Source: CAZGSN01 sp964371655
GTDB taxonomy: Bacteria > Desulfobacterota > Binatia > HRBIN30
Assembly: GCA_964371655.1 (NCBI GenBank)
Contig: CAYJOD010000020.1
Span: 24,400 to 88,399, forward strand
Direction: 5' to 3'
Length of the DNA: 64,000 nucleotides
Under the pieces are notes generated by a model. It ran no database searches, had not been told where the DNA came from, and saw nothing but the letters and a program-made list of their open reading frames with translations. Below are positions 52,362 to 61,433 of the stretch, piece after piece (the stretch's first letter is position 1; the number at the start of each line of letters is the position of its first letter). Position numbers and translations under genes: made by a program.

Positions 52362-53531
52362 GTGGTCGAACACGATCGAATCGATACAGAGGTAGGTGGA
52401 CCGTCCGCACACCGCGCCCTGCTTGTGAACCTGGACTTCCGGGATTTCGTTTACAGCCATCTATGGGCGCGCGCCGTGCTCGAAGGCTGCGCGCGACGCA
52501 ATCTCGCGGTCGACATGGTGGCTTCGAACCCATTCGTCAATCGCGACCTGGCAGGTGAGCTAGGCGTGCCGCGGTCGACCCTGGGCGTCCATGGCAACGG
52601 GACGACGGTGTACCTGGACAAGCCTGACGAGTCCCGATCGCGGGCGGTAATCGGACAACTGCTCGAGCAGCATCGCTACGACACCCTCATTCTGAACTGC
52701 GAAGCGGCCTTGTTCGTTCACCTCATGATCGAGCGCGAGCGCGACTTCACCGGCACGCGCTGGCTGGTTTACGATCGCCATCTGCACATCGACTTGCGGG
52801 CGCATCAGCGTGACAAGACTTTGCGCGCTCGCATGATCGCGTCGGGCATGCACCTATTCACGCTGCAGGAGATCGCCCTTGGCGCCGACCGCGTGATCGA
52901 TCCCGACGCCGCCGCAGAAGTCCCGGAGGGAATCCTTGGATCGTTCAAATGCCTCGGGCTGACCATGGCGAGGATTCATTTGCAGAAGTGGCCCCTCGAC
53001 GACATCTTCTTTGCGCCACGGCCCGACACGATGCGACGCGATGGGTTCGTCGTCTTCAGCGGAGGCGATTCCGGTCGCGACTACGCGACGCTGTTTGCGG
53101 CCATCGAGGGCTTGCCGGTACAGCTGCGTCTATGCGCCAGCAACTATCCTAGGCCGGTGCCGCCAAACGTCACCATCCTGCCGCGCTTGGCGCTGTATCA
53201 GTTCCGCGATGAAATGGCGCGCGCGACCGCGGTAGTGGTCCCATTGACCCTCGAGCCCCCGGTGAGCGGCATTACCGTCACCGCCATCGCCAAGATGTTG
53301 GGCAAGCCGCTCATTGCAACCGAAAATCCCGTGGTCCGGATGCACATCCCCGAGCATGGCGATGGCGGCTACCTGACACGCGCCGGCGACGCGGCGATGC
53401 TGCGCACGCTGCTGCTGCAATTGATCGAATCGCCCGCCGAGCGCGAACGCCTGGGGCGGGAGGCGCGCGCGCAGGCGGTACGAGATCTCAGCCTGAGAGA
53501 CTTCGCCGAGCGCATGCTCGCTGTGCAATGA
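52362..53531 (+). CDS. Glycosyltransferase-like protein (GT-B type)
   Basis: The product is 389 aa. The N-terminal half has a Rossmann-like start (RALLVNLDFRDFVYSHLWAR) and WLVYDRHLHIDLRAHQRDK. The C-terminal half shows the donor-binding pattern of GT-B enzymes: FVVFSGGDSGRDYATLFAAI, NVTILPRLALYQFRDEMA, VVVPLTLEPPVSGITVTAIA, then GKPLIATENPV and a C-terminal helix. Without a search the exact GT family is uncertain. It precedes, on the same strand, the SGNH-type gene at 53808 by ~275 bp, placing it in the surface-glycan region. Confidence 0.7.
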   Translation: MVEHDRIDTEVGGPSAHRALLVNLDFRDFVYSHLWARAVLEGCARRNLAVDMVASNPFVNRDLAGELGVPRSTLGVHGNGTTVYLDKPDESRSRAVIGQLLEQHRYDTLILNCEAALFVHLMIERERDFTGTRWLVYDRHLHIDLRAHQRDKTLRARMIASGMHLFTLQEIALGADRVIDPDAAAEVPEGILGSFKCLGLTMARIHLQKWPLDDIFFAPRPDTMRRDGFVVFSGGDSGRDYATLFAAIEGLPVQLRLCASNYPRPVPPNVTILPRLALYQFRDEMARATAVVVPLTLEPPVSGITVTAIAKMLGKPLIATENPVVRMHIPEHGDGGYLTRAGDAAMLRTLLLQLIESPAERERLGREARAQAVRDLSLRDFAERMLAVQ

Positions 53532-53807
53532 GCGTCCGAGATCAGAGGGGAACGCGGTCATCGATGCGGCGGATGCGTCGACAGTCGACTATTGATCGGT
53601 GAGGGGCGAAAGGCCGGGCTCCTGGTCCCGGGCCGGGCATTCTTAGAACGTGTCGCCCATGCGATCTTGAGCAGTCCCGTGGTCGGCGCGGCAAGCTTTG
53701 GACGATGGACGGTTCGCAGTCGACTGTGAACCGTCAACTGAAGACGGTCCGCTCAGAGCCAGCGATGATGAATTTCGAGTCCGCCGCAAGCCAGATTTGG
53801 AGTGTAG
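53532..53807. other. Intergenic region between surface-glycan genes
   Basis: No gene is recognised in this ~276-bp gap. It includes short tandem and inverted tracts with GTCGAC repeats (53578-53590 and 53715-53745), related in style to the 26941-26980 tract. It may carry the promoter for the SGNH-type gene. Confidence 0.4.
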
Positions 53808-55133
53808 ATGCTAGACGCGTTGACGGAATCAATCCGTAATTGGCCGCTGCTGGTGACCGCCGTCTTGCTAGTTGTTCCATTCCTCCTCGGACTGGCCATC
53901 GGCTCGGCCATGCGCAATCTGCGGCTACCGAAGTTGGCCGCAGCCGTGATCCTGGTATGCATGCCGCTCCTGGCGTTGACCGCCGATTGGATCCCGCTTG
54001 GATTTTGGAATCTCGCGTTCTTCGGCCTCGAAGTGATGTTGGGCGGCTTCCTGAGTCTCGGCGGTGCGACGCCGAGCGTCATCCTCGCGATGGTCGGTGT
54101 CTTCGCAGTGAGCGTCGGAACCCTCGAGGTCATGGCGCGGCTCTTCCTTCCACCCATGCAACGAGCGACGCTGCCGGCCAATCCCGTCCTCTTCGTCAGC
54201 ACTCGGCGAACCACGCTCGCGATCGGCGAGATTCCCCGTCTGTGGCCGGTTCCTCCAGGTGACAGATCGCAGGGCGATACGCGGTTACTCCCCTCGGTGT
54301 GGCACCTCGGCGACTCGATGGTCCGCGGCTCGGACCTGCCGCCCGGCGGTAAGGCGACCGACGAGCTCGAAACGCTGCTTCCCGGTTTCAATGAGGTCAA
54401 CATCGGGATGCCCGGCACCGGGCCGGACATTCAATACTACGTGCTCTTGCAGTGGCTTAAATCGGCGCGGCAAGCGCCGGTGCTCGTCATCCATCACCTC
54501 TTCCCCGGCAACGACATCGAGGACATGGACCAGGATTTCCACTTTTGTGATGGCAACGGAATCATCGAATACCTCCCATCGAAGCCCGTGCCCTGCCGCC
54601 ATCCGCATTGGCAGTTCTCTGTGCAGGACCTCTTACTCGAAGCCACGCCGCCCTTTATCGTACTTGCCACAGAGTACTATTCCGTGGCCGCCGCCAACGC
54701 TTCGAACGCGTTCCTCATGCTGCATGCGCGCATGGACGCGTGGAAAGGCAGGGCGAGAATCGTGGATGATCCACACTCGCCCGACTACCCGCTCCGCTGG
54801 CAGCATCTCGATCGAATCATGGCCACCGAGCGCGACGAGTTGCGCAGCCGCGGCATCCCCCTCGTCGTGGCGGTGTTTCCGTACCGGCAATCGCTTGAAA
54901 GCGCAGACCCGGAGAAGACCGAGGCATCGATCGTTCGCCGGCGCATGCTGGACATTGCGCAGCGGCTTGGGATACCGACCATCGACGCCTGGCCGGCCTT
55001 CGAAGACGCTGTCCGCCGCGACGGTTCGGCGCGATATTTTCTGCCGCCTCAGGACATTCACTTCAATCTGGAGGGACATCAGCTGTACGCACGGCTGCTT
55101 GCAGACGAGACGCGGAAGCAGCTGGCTCACTGA
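53808..55133 (+). CDS. Membrane-anchored SGNH hydrolase-like protein (1 of 4)
   Basis: The product is 441 aa. Four hydrophobic segments fill the first ~110 residues (LLVTAVLLVVPFLLGLAIGS, LAAAVILVCMPLLALTA, NLAFFGLEVMLGGFLSL, VILAMVGVFAVSVGTLEVM). The SGNH hydrolase domain follows: block I VWHLGDSMVRGSDL with the catalytic Ser, a Gly region (GMPGTGPDIQYYVL), an Asn-containing PGNDIEDMD and the C-terminal D-x-H dyad in PPQDIHFNLEGHQLY. Such proteins esterify or de-esterify surface glycans, often with MBOAT partners. No MBOAT gene is visible here. It follows the glycosyltransferase gene on the same strand. Confidence 0.78.
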   Translation: MLDALTESIRNWPLLVTAVLLVVPFLLGLAIGSAMRNLRLPKLAAAVILVCMPLLALTADWIPLGFWNLAFFGLEVMLGGFLSLGGATPSVILAMVGVFAVSVGTLEVMARLFLPPMQRATLPANPVLFVSTRRTTLAIGEIPRLWPVPPGDRSQGDTRLLPSVWHLGDSMVRGSDLPPGGKATDELETLLPGFNEVNIGMPGTGPDIQYYVLLQWLKSARQAPVLVIHHLFPGNDIEDMDQDFHFCDGNGIIEYLPSKPVPCRHPHWQFSVQDLLLEATPPFIVLATEYYSVAAANASNAFLMLHARMDAWKGRARIVDDPHSPDYPLRWQHLDRIMATERDELRSRGIPLVVAVFPYRQSLESADPEKTEASIVRRRMLDIAQRLGIPTIDAWPAFEDAVRRDGSARYFLPPQDIHFNLEGHQLYARLLADETRKQLAH

Positions 55134-55160
55134 GTGCCAGTCGCGCCCTGCCGGACACTC

Positions 55161-56834
55161 CTACGGCAATTGGTCGAACACCCGCCCCGGTTTGACCGGC
55201 ACAATGCGGTAGAACCCGACTCGCAGTGAATCAGCGGCGAAGGTGTCGACATTATCAGGCAGCGCTGCGATCGACCGCACGAAGAGCGGCTCGAGATGGA
55301 GTCGCGCCTCCAGCGCTGCGCATTCGGTGCGCAGATCCTTGCCCCCGAGGGTTTGCCCGGGAATCACGGAGCACCGGTGGGATCGAAAGTATATCCAACA
55401 TCCGGTCTCGATCTTTTCCTCCAGTGCCGACAGCGATGAACCATTCATCCACGTGAGGTTCATCCCGCGGTCGGCGGAGAGATAGGACGGCGGCGATCCC
55501 ACCCCTGCATGGAGGATCGTGCAGCCATCGGGAACGTGGGCCAGCCCGTCTACGACCACCCGTCTCTCGAGCTGGGTCGTGAAGAGGCGACCGATGGAGC
55601 CCGGATGGAAGGCGACCGCCGCAGCGACAATGACGGCTCCGCCGATTTCCGTCGTCCGGGCTTGGAGACGAAGTCGCCCGCGGAGCGCGGCGAGAACGAG
55701 CGCCATCCCCTCGCCAGCGAGCATTGCATAGAAAGGCTGAGCGGGGAGCTGCAGCCGGGCGGTGTTCATGTAGGCAGACACCAGCCCCGTCAACGTTAGG
55801 AGCATCGCCACGGCCGCGGTTGCAAGGACGATCGCTCCGCGCCGACGCCAGGACACGATTCCCACCACGACGGCCAGGAGGGCCACCGCCGAAAACAGCG
55901 GCGGGCTCATGCAAGGCGACAGGAAAACGTTGGCCGCGTTTCCTCCCGGCCCGCACGGCATCGACCGCAGCACCTGGGCCGGCATCGCCAGCGCTTCCAT
56001 TTGCATCGCCACGTGGTGCTCCATTCCAGGCGTTTGGCCTACAACCATCGTCACCAGACTGATGATGGACGGCGCCAACAGAGCCCCAAGCAACACCGCA
56101 GAGAGCCAGAACGCCGGCCGCGCCAGCAGCCGACGACCCGCCGCGGTCGCCAGCGCGAAGAGCAGGATGACTGCCGGAAACACGTGCAAGACGTACCGGA
56201 ATTGTGTGGTGAAGGCCGCGAAGAAGGCCGTGGCGACCAGAAGGGCGCCACGCGGCAAGCGCGCGGCGAGCCCGAAGACCACCAGCGTCAGGAGCAGGAA
56301 GAATGTCGCCGACACCAACACCTCTTCGGTCATGCCGAAGAATACCTGCGTCGGGAGGACCGCCGCCACGGCGGCAGCCCACCGTGCGCCGTCTCGGTTC
56401 GTCGACCACAGGCGCCAAACGGCGTAGGTCGCCGGAATCACCGACAGCGAGAAGAACATTTGCGCTGCGATAAAGCTCGCCTCGTGGATGGGAACGGAGC
56501 TGAAAAGAAGTGTGTAGAGCGCGTCTGCGCTTTGGCCATACGGGCCGATGCTTACCTCCCCTCGCAGGAGCGTGTTCATCTGGTTGAACCCGTTACTGTT
56601 GGGATAGGCGGGAATACGGATTCCACCCAGCAGTCTCAGTCCGAGGCCAGCGCATCCCCACCCCGCGAGCCAGATCCAGTCGTGCCGGCCGACGCGCTTG
56701 GCGGCGTGCAAGATGTCGGGGGTAACCCACGCAAGCGCGATGAGCCCGAAGAAGAGCAGGGCAAGACAGGTCTGGGTCGTGAGTCGGCCCGACTCGACGA
56801 TTCGCAAGGGTTCGAGGATGTTGGCCAAGTCCAA
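55161..56834 (-). CDS. Polytopic GT39-like (dolichyl-phosphate-mannose type) glycosyltransferase
   Basis: The product is 557 aa. About 10-12 hydrophobic segments span residues ~20-430, starting CLALLFFGLIALAWV, with a predicted extracytoplasmic first loop rich in Asn/Tyr (NSNGFNQMNTLLRGEVSIGP). The C-terminal ~130 residues form a soluble domain (RRVVVDGLAHVPDGCTILH, SYLSADRGMNLTWM). This resembles GT-C membrane glycosyltransferases of the ArnT/Pmt group, which transfer sugars from lipid carriers at the periplasmic face, but signature acidic motifs are not certain without alignment. It is convergent with the SGNH gene at 53808. Confidence 0.65.
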   Translation of the reverse strand: MDLANILEPLRIVESGRLTTQTCLALLFFGLIALAWVTPDILHAAKRVGRHDWIWLAGWGCAGLGLRLLGGIRIPAYPNSNGFNQMNTLLRGEVSIGPYGQSADALYTLLFSSVPIHEASFIAAQMFFSLSVIPATYAVWRLWSTNRDGARWAAAVAAVLPTQVFFGMTEEVLVSATFFLLLTLVVFGLAARLPRGALLVATAFFAAFTTQFRYVLHVFPAVILLFALATAAGRRLLARPAFWLSAVLLGALLAPSIISLVTMVVGQTPGMEHHVAMQMEALAMPAQVLRSMPCGPGGNAANVFLSPCMSPPLFSAVALLAVVVGIVSWRRRGAIVLATAAVAMLLTLTGLVSAYMNTARLQLPAQPFYAMLAGEGMALVLAALRGRLRLQARTTEIGGAVIVAAAVAFHPGSIGRLFTTQLERRVVVDGLAHVPDGCTILHAGVGSPPSYLSADRGMNLTWMNGSSLSALEEKIETGCWIYFRSHRCSVIPGQTLGGKDLRTECAALEARLHLEPLFVRSIAALPDNVDTFAADSLRVGFYRIVPVKPGRVFDQLP

Positions 56835-57040
56835 GAGACCGCCTCTATACGCGCTTTCCGGACCCGGAGCATCGGACGACTGTCAAAGATTGCTCACCTG
56901 CCCTGAAACGACCCGCGTAAAATCGGCAAGTAGACTCGCTATCGCTATCGGAATCGTTTGACTCGCTGGGGCTGCCGACGAAATGGAATTCATTTCATCT
57001 GCGGGCACCCCCGCGGGTGTGGAGACTGTCGATAAATCCG

Positions 57041-57142
57041 AATGGAAAACAGGAAACGGAAAACCGAAAACCGGAAACTGAGCAATGCTTATGTAGAAAT
57101 GCCGGTTTTCCATTTTCGGTTTCCGGTTTCCTGTTTTCCATT
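57041..57142. repeat. Imperfect inverted repeat of purine-rich AATGGAAAACAGGAAAC type
   Basis: AATGGAAAACAGGAAACGGAAAAC at the left pairs with GGTTTCCTGTTTTCCATT at the right, forming a ~40-bp stem with AT-rich loop. A related half-element lies near 25085-25145. It sits between the GT39-like gene start and the DUF5989 gene. Confidence 0.7.
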
Positions 57143-57219
57143 CTCCGAGCGACGGCCTGTCGCGGAGAAGATCGACAGTCTCTCTACGGGCGGAACTGAC
57201 AAGCAACGGCGCCACCGGA

Positions 57220-57384
57220 TCAGAAGAGCGTGTAGACGAACGGAGCCGAGGACTGGCTACCGAAGATCACCAGGACAGCGAGGAGCAAAACCAGCACGAG
57301 CGGAACGATCAAGTAAAACTTGTTCTGTCGCGCAAATAGCAACGATGCGGAAAGCAACTTGTTCGTCACGGCGGGCCTCTTCAT
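57220..57384 (-). CDS. DUF5989 small membrane protein
   Basis: The product is 54 aa, shorter than most gene finders report. The ATG at 57384 is preceded by AAGGAAGC. A basic N-terminus leads into a strong hydrophobic segment (FYLIVPLVLVLLLAVLVIF), and it ends in SQSSAPFVYTLF, the terminal signature of DUF5989. These single-pass proteins occur beside SGNH, carbamoyltransferase and other surface-glycan genes; their function is unknown. It lies 73 bp downstream of the SGNH gene at 57458 on the same strand, probably in one operon with it. Confidence 0.82.
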   Translation of the reverse strand: MKRPAVTNKLLSASLLFARQNKFYLIVPLVLVLLLAVLVIFGSQSSAPFVYTLF

Positions 57385-57457
57385 AGAGCTTCCTTAACCC
57401 AACTACGCGCTGTTCGGAATCTGGCCTGCCGGCAACAACTCTACTTCCGAGCCTGGA

Positions 57458-58489
57458 TCATCCGCCTTGGGCCAGAACCGGCGCGAGCTTTTCCGCGATT
57501 GCCTCGCCGATCACGGCGTTGCCCAACGGCGAGTAGTGCTTGTCGATCGCGCCGAAGGACTCGGGGCGCGAAGCGATCGTACACAAATCAAGCGACGGCA
57601 CATCCATGTTCTTCACCATGTCGCGGACCCGATGGTACTGGACATCGTAGGGCATGGCGTGCCCCTCCTCGCGTCCATGACATTCCAGCGGATCGGCGCC
57701 GACGACAACGATGAGGATCGGGATGCCGTGAGCCCGCGCCGCCGTCACCGTATCGCGCAGCAACAGGCGCTCGACTTCATACGGGGCCTCGTCGTTCTCT
57801 GGCACATCGAACACCCCCTTCTGGCTCAGGGTGTTGGCGACCAGCCGAACGACGATGAGATTGCGGATCATGATGGTATTGAAGATCGCGTTGCGCAGAC
57901 GGATCACCAACGGCGGTGCGGGCGGATCGTGGCTGACGAGCCGGTCGCCGCTCAGCGCGAAGCCGCCGTCCTCCCAATTGTCGGCAATATCGTTGTGGGG
58001 GAAGCTCTGCAGGACAACGGCGTCGACGGACGTGGTATCGAGGAGACGGCGCATGAGGCGCAGCTCTTGCGCGGCACCCATCCCGGCGATGCCCGCATTC
58101 AGACTGCGCACACGCACACCGCGTTTCGCGAGATTGCGTCCCGTGGTCGCCGCGAACGTCTGGTCGTCGGCAACGCCGCGCCCTTCGGTGAAGGAGTCGC
58201 CGATGAACAGCACGGTCTTGTCGAAGGGCTCCGCGAGCCCGGTGTTGCGGAACCCCTCGGCATCGTAGCTGTAGTGCTGGCCATTGGAGTCCGAAAAGGC
58301 GCTGCCGGGACGGAAGAAGAACGTGCTCTCGGAACAGACGCCAATGCTCATGCGCCACGAGTAGTCCCCACCGAGGAAGAGACGTGCCGCCACCTCGGCG
58401 ACGACGAGGCCGGACAACACCCCACCGAAGGCGAGCGCGAGGCGGAAAGCTAACATCGACCGGCGACCCGAGGGTAGCGTCTTGGTCAT
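57458..58489 (-). CDS. Membrane-anchored SGNH hydrolase-like protein (2 of 4)
   Basis: The ATG at 58489 overlaps the upstream stop as ATGA and gives 343 aa. One N-terminal hydrophobic segment (LALAFGGVLSGLVVAEVAAR) acts as an anchor. The SGNH core has block I VLFIGDSFTEGRGV, the Asn block SFPHNDIADN and the C-terminal D-x-H in FGAIDKHYSPLGNAV. It is extracytoplasmic by topology and would act on acetyl-type groups of a surface glycan. It is followed by the DUF5989 gene. The closest relative in the window is the gene at 58486. Confidence 0.8.
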   Translation of the reverse strand: MTKTLPSGRRSMLAFRLALAFGGVLSGLVVAEVAARLFLGGDYSWRMSIGVCSESTFFFRPGSAFSDSNGQHYSYDAEGFRNTGLAEPFDKTVLFIGDSFTEGRGVADDQTFAATTGRNLAKRGVRVRSLNAGIAGMGAAQELRLMRRLLDTTSVDAVVLQSFPHNDIADNWEDGGFALSGDRLVSHDPPAPPLVIRLRNAIFNTIMIRNLIVVRLVANTLSQKGVFDVPENDEAPYEVERLLLRDTVTAARAHGIPILIVVVGADPLECHGREEGHAMPYDVQYHRVRDMVKNMDVPSLDLCTIASRPESFGAIDKHYSPLGNAVIGEAIAEKLAPVLAQGG

Positions 58490-59556
58490 CGCCCGCCTCC
58501 AAGATTGGCGAGGGCATCCAAGACCATGTCCGCCAGGGCCGCATGTCCACGAGCATTCCAATGGTCGTCGAAGACGAAGCCCCAGTCGCCCTGCCGCCGG
58601 TCCAGGGGTCGCACGATCTTCATCTCACGAATCCACGCCGGGAGATCGCCGCGCTTGCGCAGCAGTGCCGCCAGCCTGTCGGGGAAGTCCTGGCGCTCGA
58701 TGGAAAAAGAGACGACAGTCAACTGAATGCCATCGAGGGGTTGCCGCGAGGCATGCGCGAGCGCATTCACGAAGGCCTCGGCCTCGATCTCGGAAGGGTC
58801 ATCGGCCGCACCGGCGATGGACACCCCCAGCGACCGCTCCACGAGCCGCACGGCATAGCGGCCAAACCAGTAGCGGCGGCGTGCGGGCTCGCCGGCCACG
58901 AGGTTGTCGTAGATGGGTTCGGGCATGATATCGAGAGTACCCTTTTCCATGAGCTCGACATTCTCGGGCATATCGTTGCTGCAATACTGGACGATGAGGT
59001 TGCTTGCCCGCGACAAATCGATGCGGTCAAGCATCCACATCTCCCGCACCGTACCGTACGAAGCCACGGCGGCATTCAGCACCCGCTTCCCGGTGCGGCG
59101 CTCGATGACTTGGGGAAACGCCTCGTCCTGCTCGACACCCCAGCCCATCGCGTAGGAATCCCCGAGAACGACGATCTCCGGCTCGTGCAGCGATGCCTCG
59201 TCGTCGCGGACTCCGAGGGAGTTGACCGAGTAGTGCGTCGTGAACTCACGCGCCGCGAAAACAAAATTCCCGGGGCGAAGTGTATAGGTGAGCCGCGGAT
59301 CATATCGCGCCGTCTCCGCCTGCAGCTGGGGCACCGCCCGATCGATTTGCATGTAGACGTCACGGAGATGGTTGAGGACCGGTTGCGGCAGGTGCTGCGC
59401 AAGACCCGGGCGGCCCAGAAACGCGGCCGTTCCACCTTCGACCAGCGCCACGGCGACGAGGACGCCGCCGACGATAGAGAGTATCCCTGCCAGGGCGGAG
59501 CGGAGGCGATGCCATCCGGCACGACGAGCGCGGGCACCATTCGGCGGAGCCATCAT
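58486..59556 (-). CDS. Membrane-anchored SGNH hydrolase-like protein (3 of 4)
   Basis: Adjacent ATGs at 59556 and 59553 are the likely starts (356 aa); the upstream frame is not protein-like. One N-terminal segment (LAGILSIVGGVLVAVALVEG) anchors it. SGNH motifs: IVVLGDSYAMGWGV, the QYCSNDMPEN block and the FDDHWNARGHAALA dyad at the C-terminus. It overlaps the next gene by four bases, making an SGNH-SGNH-DUF5989 string on the minus strand, and diverges from the SGNH gene at 59663. Confidence 0.8.
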   Translation of the reverse strand: MMAPPNGARARRAGWHRLRSALAGILSIVGGVLVAVALVEGGTAAFLGRPGLAQHLPQPVLNHLRDVYMQIDRAVPQLQAETARYDPRLTYTLRPGNFVFAAREFTTHYSVNSLGVRDDEASLHEPEIVVLGDSYAMGWGVEQDEAFPQVIERRTGKRVLNAAVASYGTVREMWMLDRIDLSRASNLIVQYCSNDMPENVELMEKGTLDIMPEPIYDNLVAGEPARRRYWFGRYAVRLVERSLGVSIAGAADDPSEIEAEAFVNALAHASRQPLDGIQLTVVSFSIERQDFPDRLAALLRKRGDLPAWIREMKIVRPLDRRQGDWGFVFDDHWNARGHAALADMVLDALANLGGGR

Positions 59557-59662
59557 TGGCGCAACAGAACACGGGGAGAACGGCAACTCAAGGCAAACCG
59601 GGAGACGAGCAGGGCCACGGCAATTGCGATTGAATGGCGCATGCACTAGTTCTCCGTTCACA

Positions 59663-61045
59663 ATGGATCAGATGGGGACGACGGCGGCGACGGTGATCAC
59701 CGTGCTTGTCGGCCCCTTGGGACTGGGCGCGCTGATGGGTCTTGCCCTGCGCCGCGTCTGCGGGGGGCGGCGCTTGCGCGGCAGCGCCGCCGCGCTTGGA
59801 TGCCTAGTGGTTCCTGCGGCGGCCGCATTCTATCTCGGGCTTCGCTTCCCCGTGCTCGGCGTCTGGGACACGGCGGTCGAGGCGGCGCTCGTGGGTGTCG
59901 GTGTGGTGTGGACCGCGCATCGGGCGCTCGCGGACTGGCGGGAAGCTCTGCTGGCACTCACCGCCTTGGCCGCGAGCCTCCTGCTTCTCGAGATCGGCTG
60001 CCGTGTGCTGCTGCCACCACCTCCCGCCTTTCCCACCGCCGCCGGAGTCCATCTCTTCCTAGCCGACGCGATGCGCGCCGAAACCAGCCTGCAGCACTGG
60101 GATACTCTCAGCAAGGACATCGTCTGCACCATCGCCTACGACGACTATCCCGGCATGTTCGATCCGAACATGCAACGCGACGTCGTCACACCGCGCCGGG
60201 TCACTCTCCGTCCCGACGTTTCACGGCGCGTGCTCCACGTCGGCGATTCGATCACGTTCGGGTTCGCTACGCCTCGGGAGCAGACCTTCGTTGCTGATCT
60301 CGAGCGCCTCGAGCCGGGCGTACAGCACGTCAATGGCAGCGTCCCCGGCATCGCTCCCGACGCTTACTACATGCTCATCCGCCGCTGGATCGCGCGCGCC
60401 CATTTCGATCTCGTGGTGATGTACGTCTACGAGGAGAACGATCTTCAGGGGCTCGATAGCCTCTTCCCCTGCTGCGATTGGCAAGCGCTCCTCACCTACG
60501 AAGGGCAGACGGCAAGACCGCGATGCCGCGAGGCATCGAAGATCGACCTGGCCGGCGCCGGGTGGACCTGGCTTCGCTACGAGAGCCCACCGCCCTACCT
60601 GGTGCGGGCGCTGATCGGATCGTCCTCCGCCGCGGCCTACCTTGGCGCGGCCCTCGTCGCCGAACCCTTCTTCATCACCAACCAGTCGATGGAAGAACGC
60701 TTGGCTCACCTGGAAGCAATCCTGCGGGCGACCCGCGACGATCTGCAGGCCAAGGCGGTCCCCTTCCTCGTGGTGGTATTACCGGGACGCCGATGGGCCG
60801 AGGATCCGACGTGGTCCGACTACCACGCGCCCGAGATCATGGCGGCGGCGCAGCGCCTCGGCGTCGCGGCCCTCGATGCTTCCGCCGTGGTACGCGAAGC
60901 GGTCGCGAGCGGAAAGAGCATCTACCTCAGCAACCCCGAGAGCAACGACATCCACTACAACCCAACCGGACACCAAGTCATTGCGAACTGGTTGAAGGAC
61001 CACTACGGCGAGGCGGCGGCGCTGCCGGCGATTCCCGCGCCCTGA
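59663..61045 (+). CDS. Polytopic SGNH hydrolase-like protein (4 of 4)
   Basis: The ATG at 59663 gives 460 aa; the long upstream frame overlaps the divergent gene and is discarded. About four hydrophobic segments precede the SGNH domain (TVITVLVGPLGLGALMGLAL, LGCLVVPAAAAFYLGL, AALVGVGVVWTA, ALTALAASLLLLEIG). Catalytic blocks: LHVGDSITFGFATP, YVYEENDLQGLD and ESNDIHYNPTGHQVIAN. It shares this multi-helix plus SGNH plan with the gene at 53808. The 106-bp divergent gap before it should hold promoters for both sides. Confidence 0.8.
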   Translation: MDQMGTTAATVITVLVGPLGLGALMGLALRRVCGGRRLRGSAAALGCLVVPAAAAFYLGLRFPVLGVWDTAVEAALVGVGVVWTAHRALADWREALLALTALAASLLLLEIGCRVLLPPPPAFPTAAGVHLFLADAMRAETSLQHWDTLSKDIVCTIAYDDYPGMFDPNMQRDVVTPRRVTLRPDVSRRVLHVGDSITFGFATPREQTFVADLERLEPGVQHVNGSVPGIAPDAYYMLIRRWIARAHFDLVVMYVYEENDLQGLDSLFPCCDWQALLTYEGQTARPRCREASKIDLAGAGWTWLRYESPPPYLVRALIGSSSAAAYLGAALVAEPFFITNQSMEERLAHLEAILRATRDDLQAKAVPFLVVVLPGRRWAEDPTWSDYHAPEIMAAAQRLGVAALDASAVVREAVASGKSIYLSNPESNDIHYNPTGHQVIANWLKDHYGEAAALPAIPAP

Positions 61046-61159
61046 AAGTCGGCTTCCGACCTCGGGCTCCGGGCTTCAGGTTCTCAACCGCAACCGGCAC
61101 TGCCCAACAATTCATCGAAGGGAGGCGTCACTGCTTTCTTCCGATCAACTGACCTCGCC

Positions 61160-61282
61160 CTTCGAGACGCGGCCTGCGAAGACGGCCGCTCCTCAGGGCG
61201 AACGGAAATCGAGTATGATTGAGCGGATACAAAAGCATCCGTTCGCGCTGAGGAGCCGCCTTCTTTTGGCGGCGTCTCGAAG
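61160..61282. repeat. Compound inverted repeat (CTTCGAGACGCGGCC...GGCGTCTCGAAG)
   Basis: CTTCGAGACGC pairs with GCGTCTCGAAG. Inside, GCTCCTCAGGGCGAACGGA pairs with TCCGTTCGCGCTGAGGAGC. It lies in the 61046-61433 gap, which holds no convincing gene. Confidence 0.7.
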
Positions 61283-61433
61283 CGCCGCGTTGACAGGATG
61301 AGCGAATCAGACCGTCGGGTGAATTGTTGGGCAAAGCCACCGCCGCTCGAGGCCTGAAGGCCGAAGCCTTCACGAGTTTCTCACCGATTGATCTGGCGGC
61401 CGCAGCGATGCCCCACTCACCTTCAACCTGTTC

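Noticed and set aside
55255..56418. A 387-aa minus-strand frame inside the GT39-like gene
   Set aside because: A shadow of the polytopic protein frame, Gly/Arg-rich and lacking hydrophobic segments.
61160..61282. A rho-independent terminator for the SGNH gene at 59663
   Set aside because: The stems are very long and compound and lack a T-run, so an interspersed palindromic element is a better reading.
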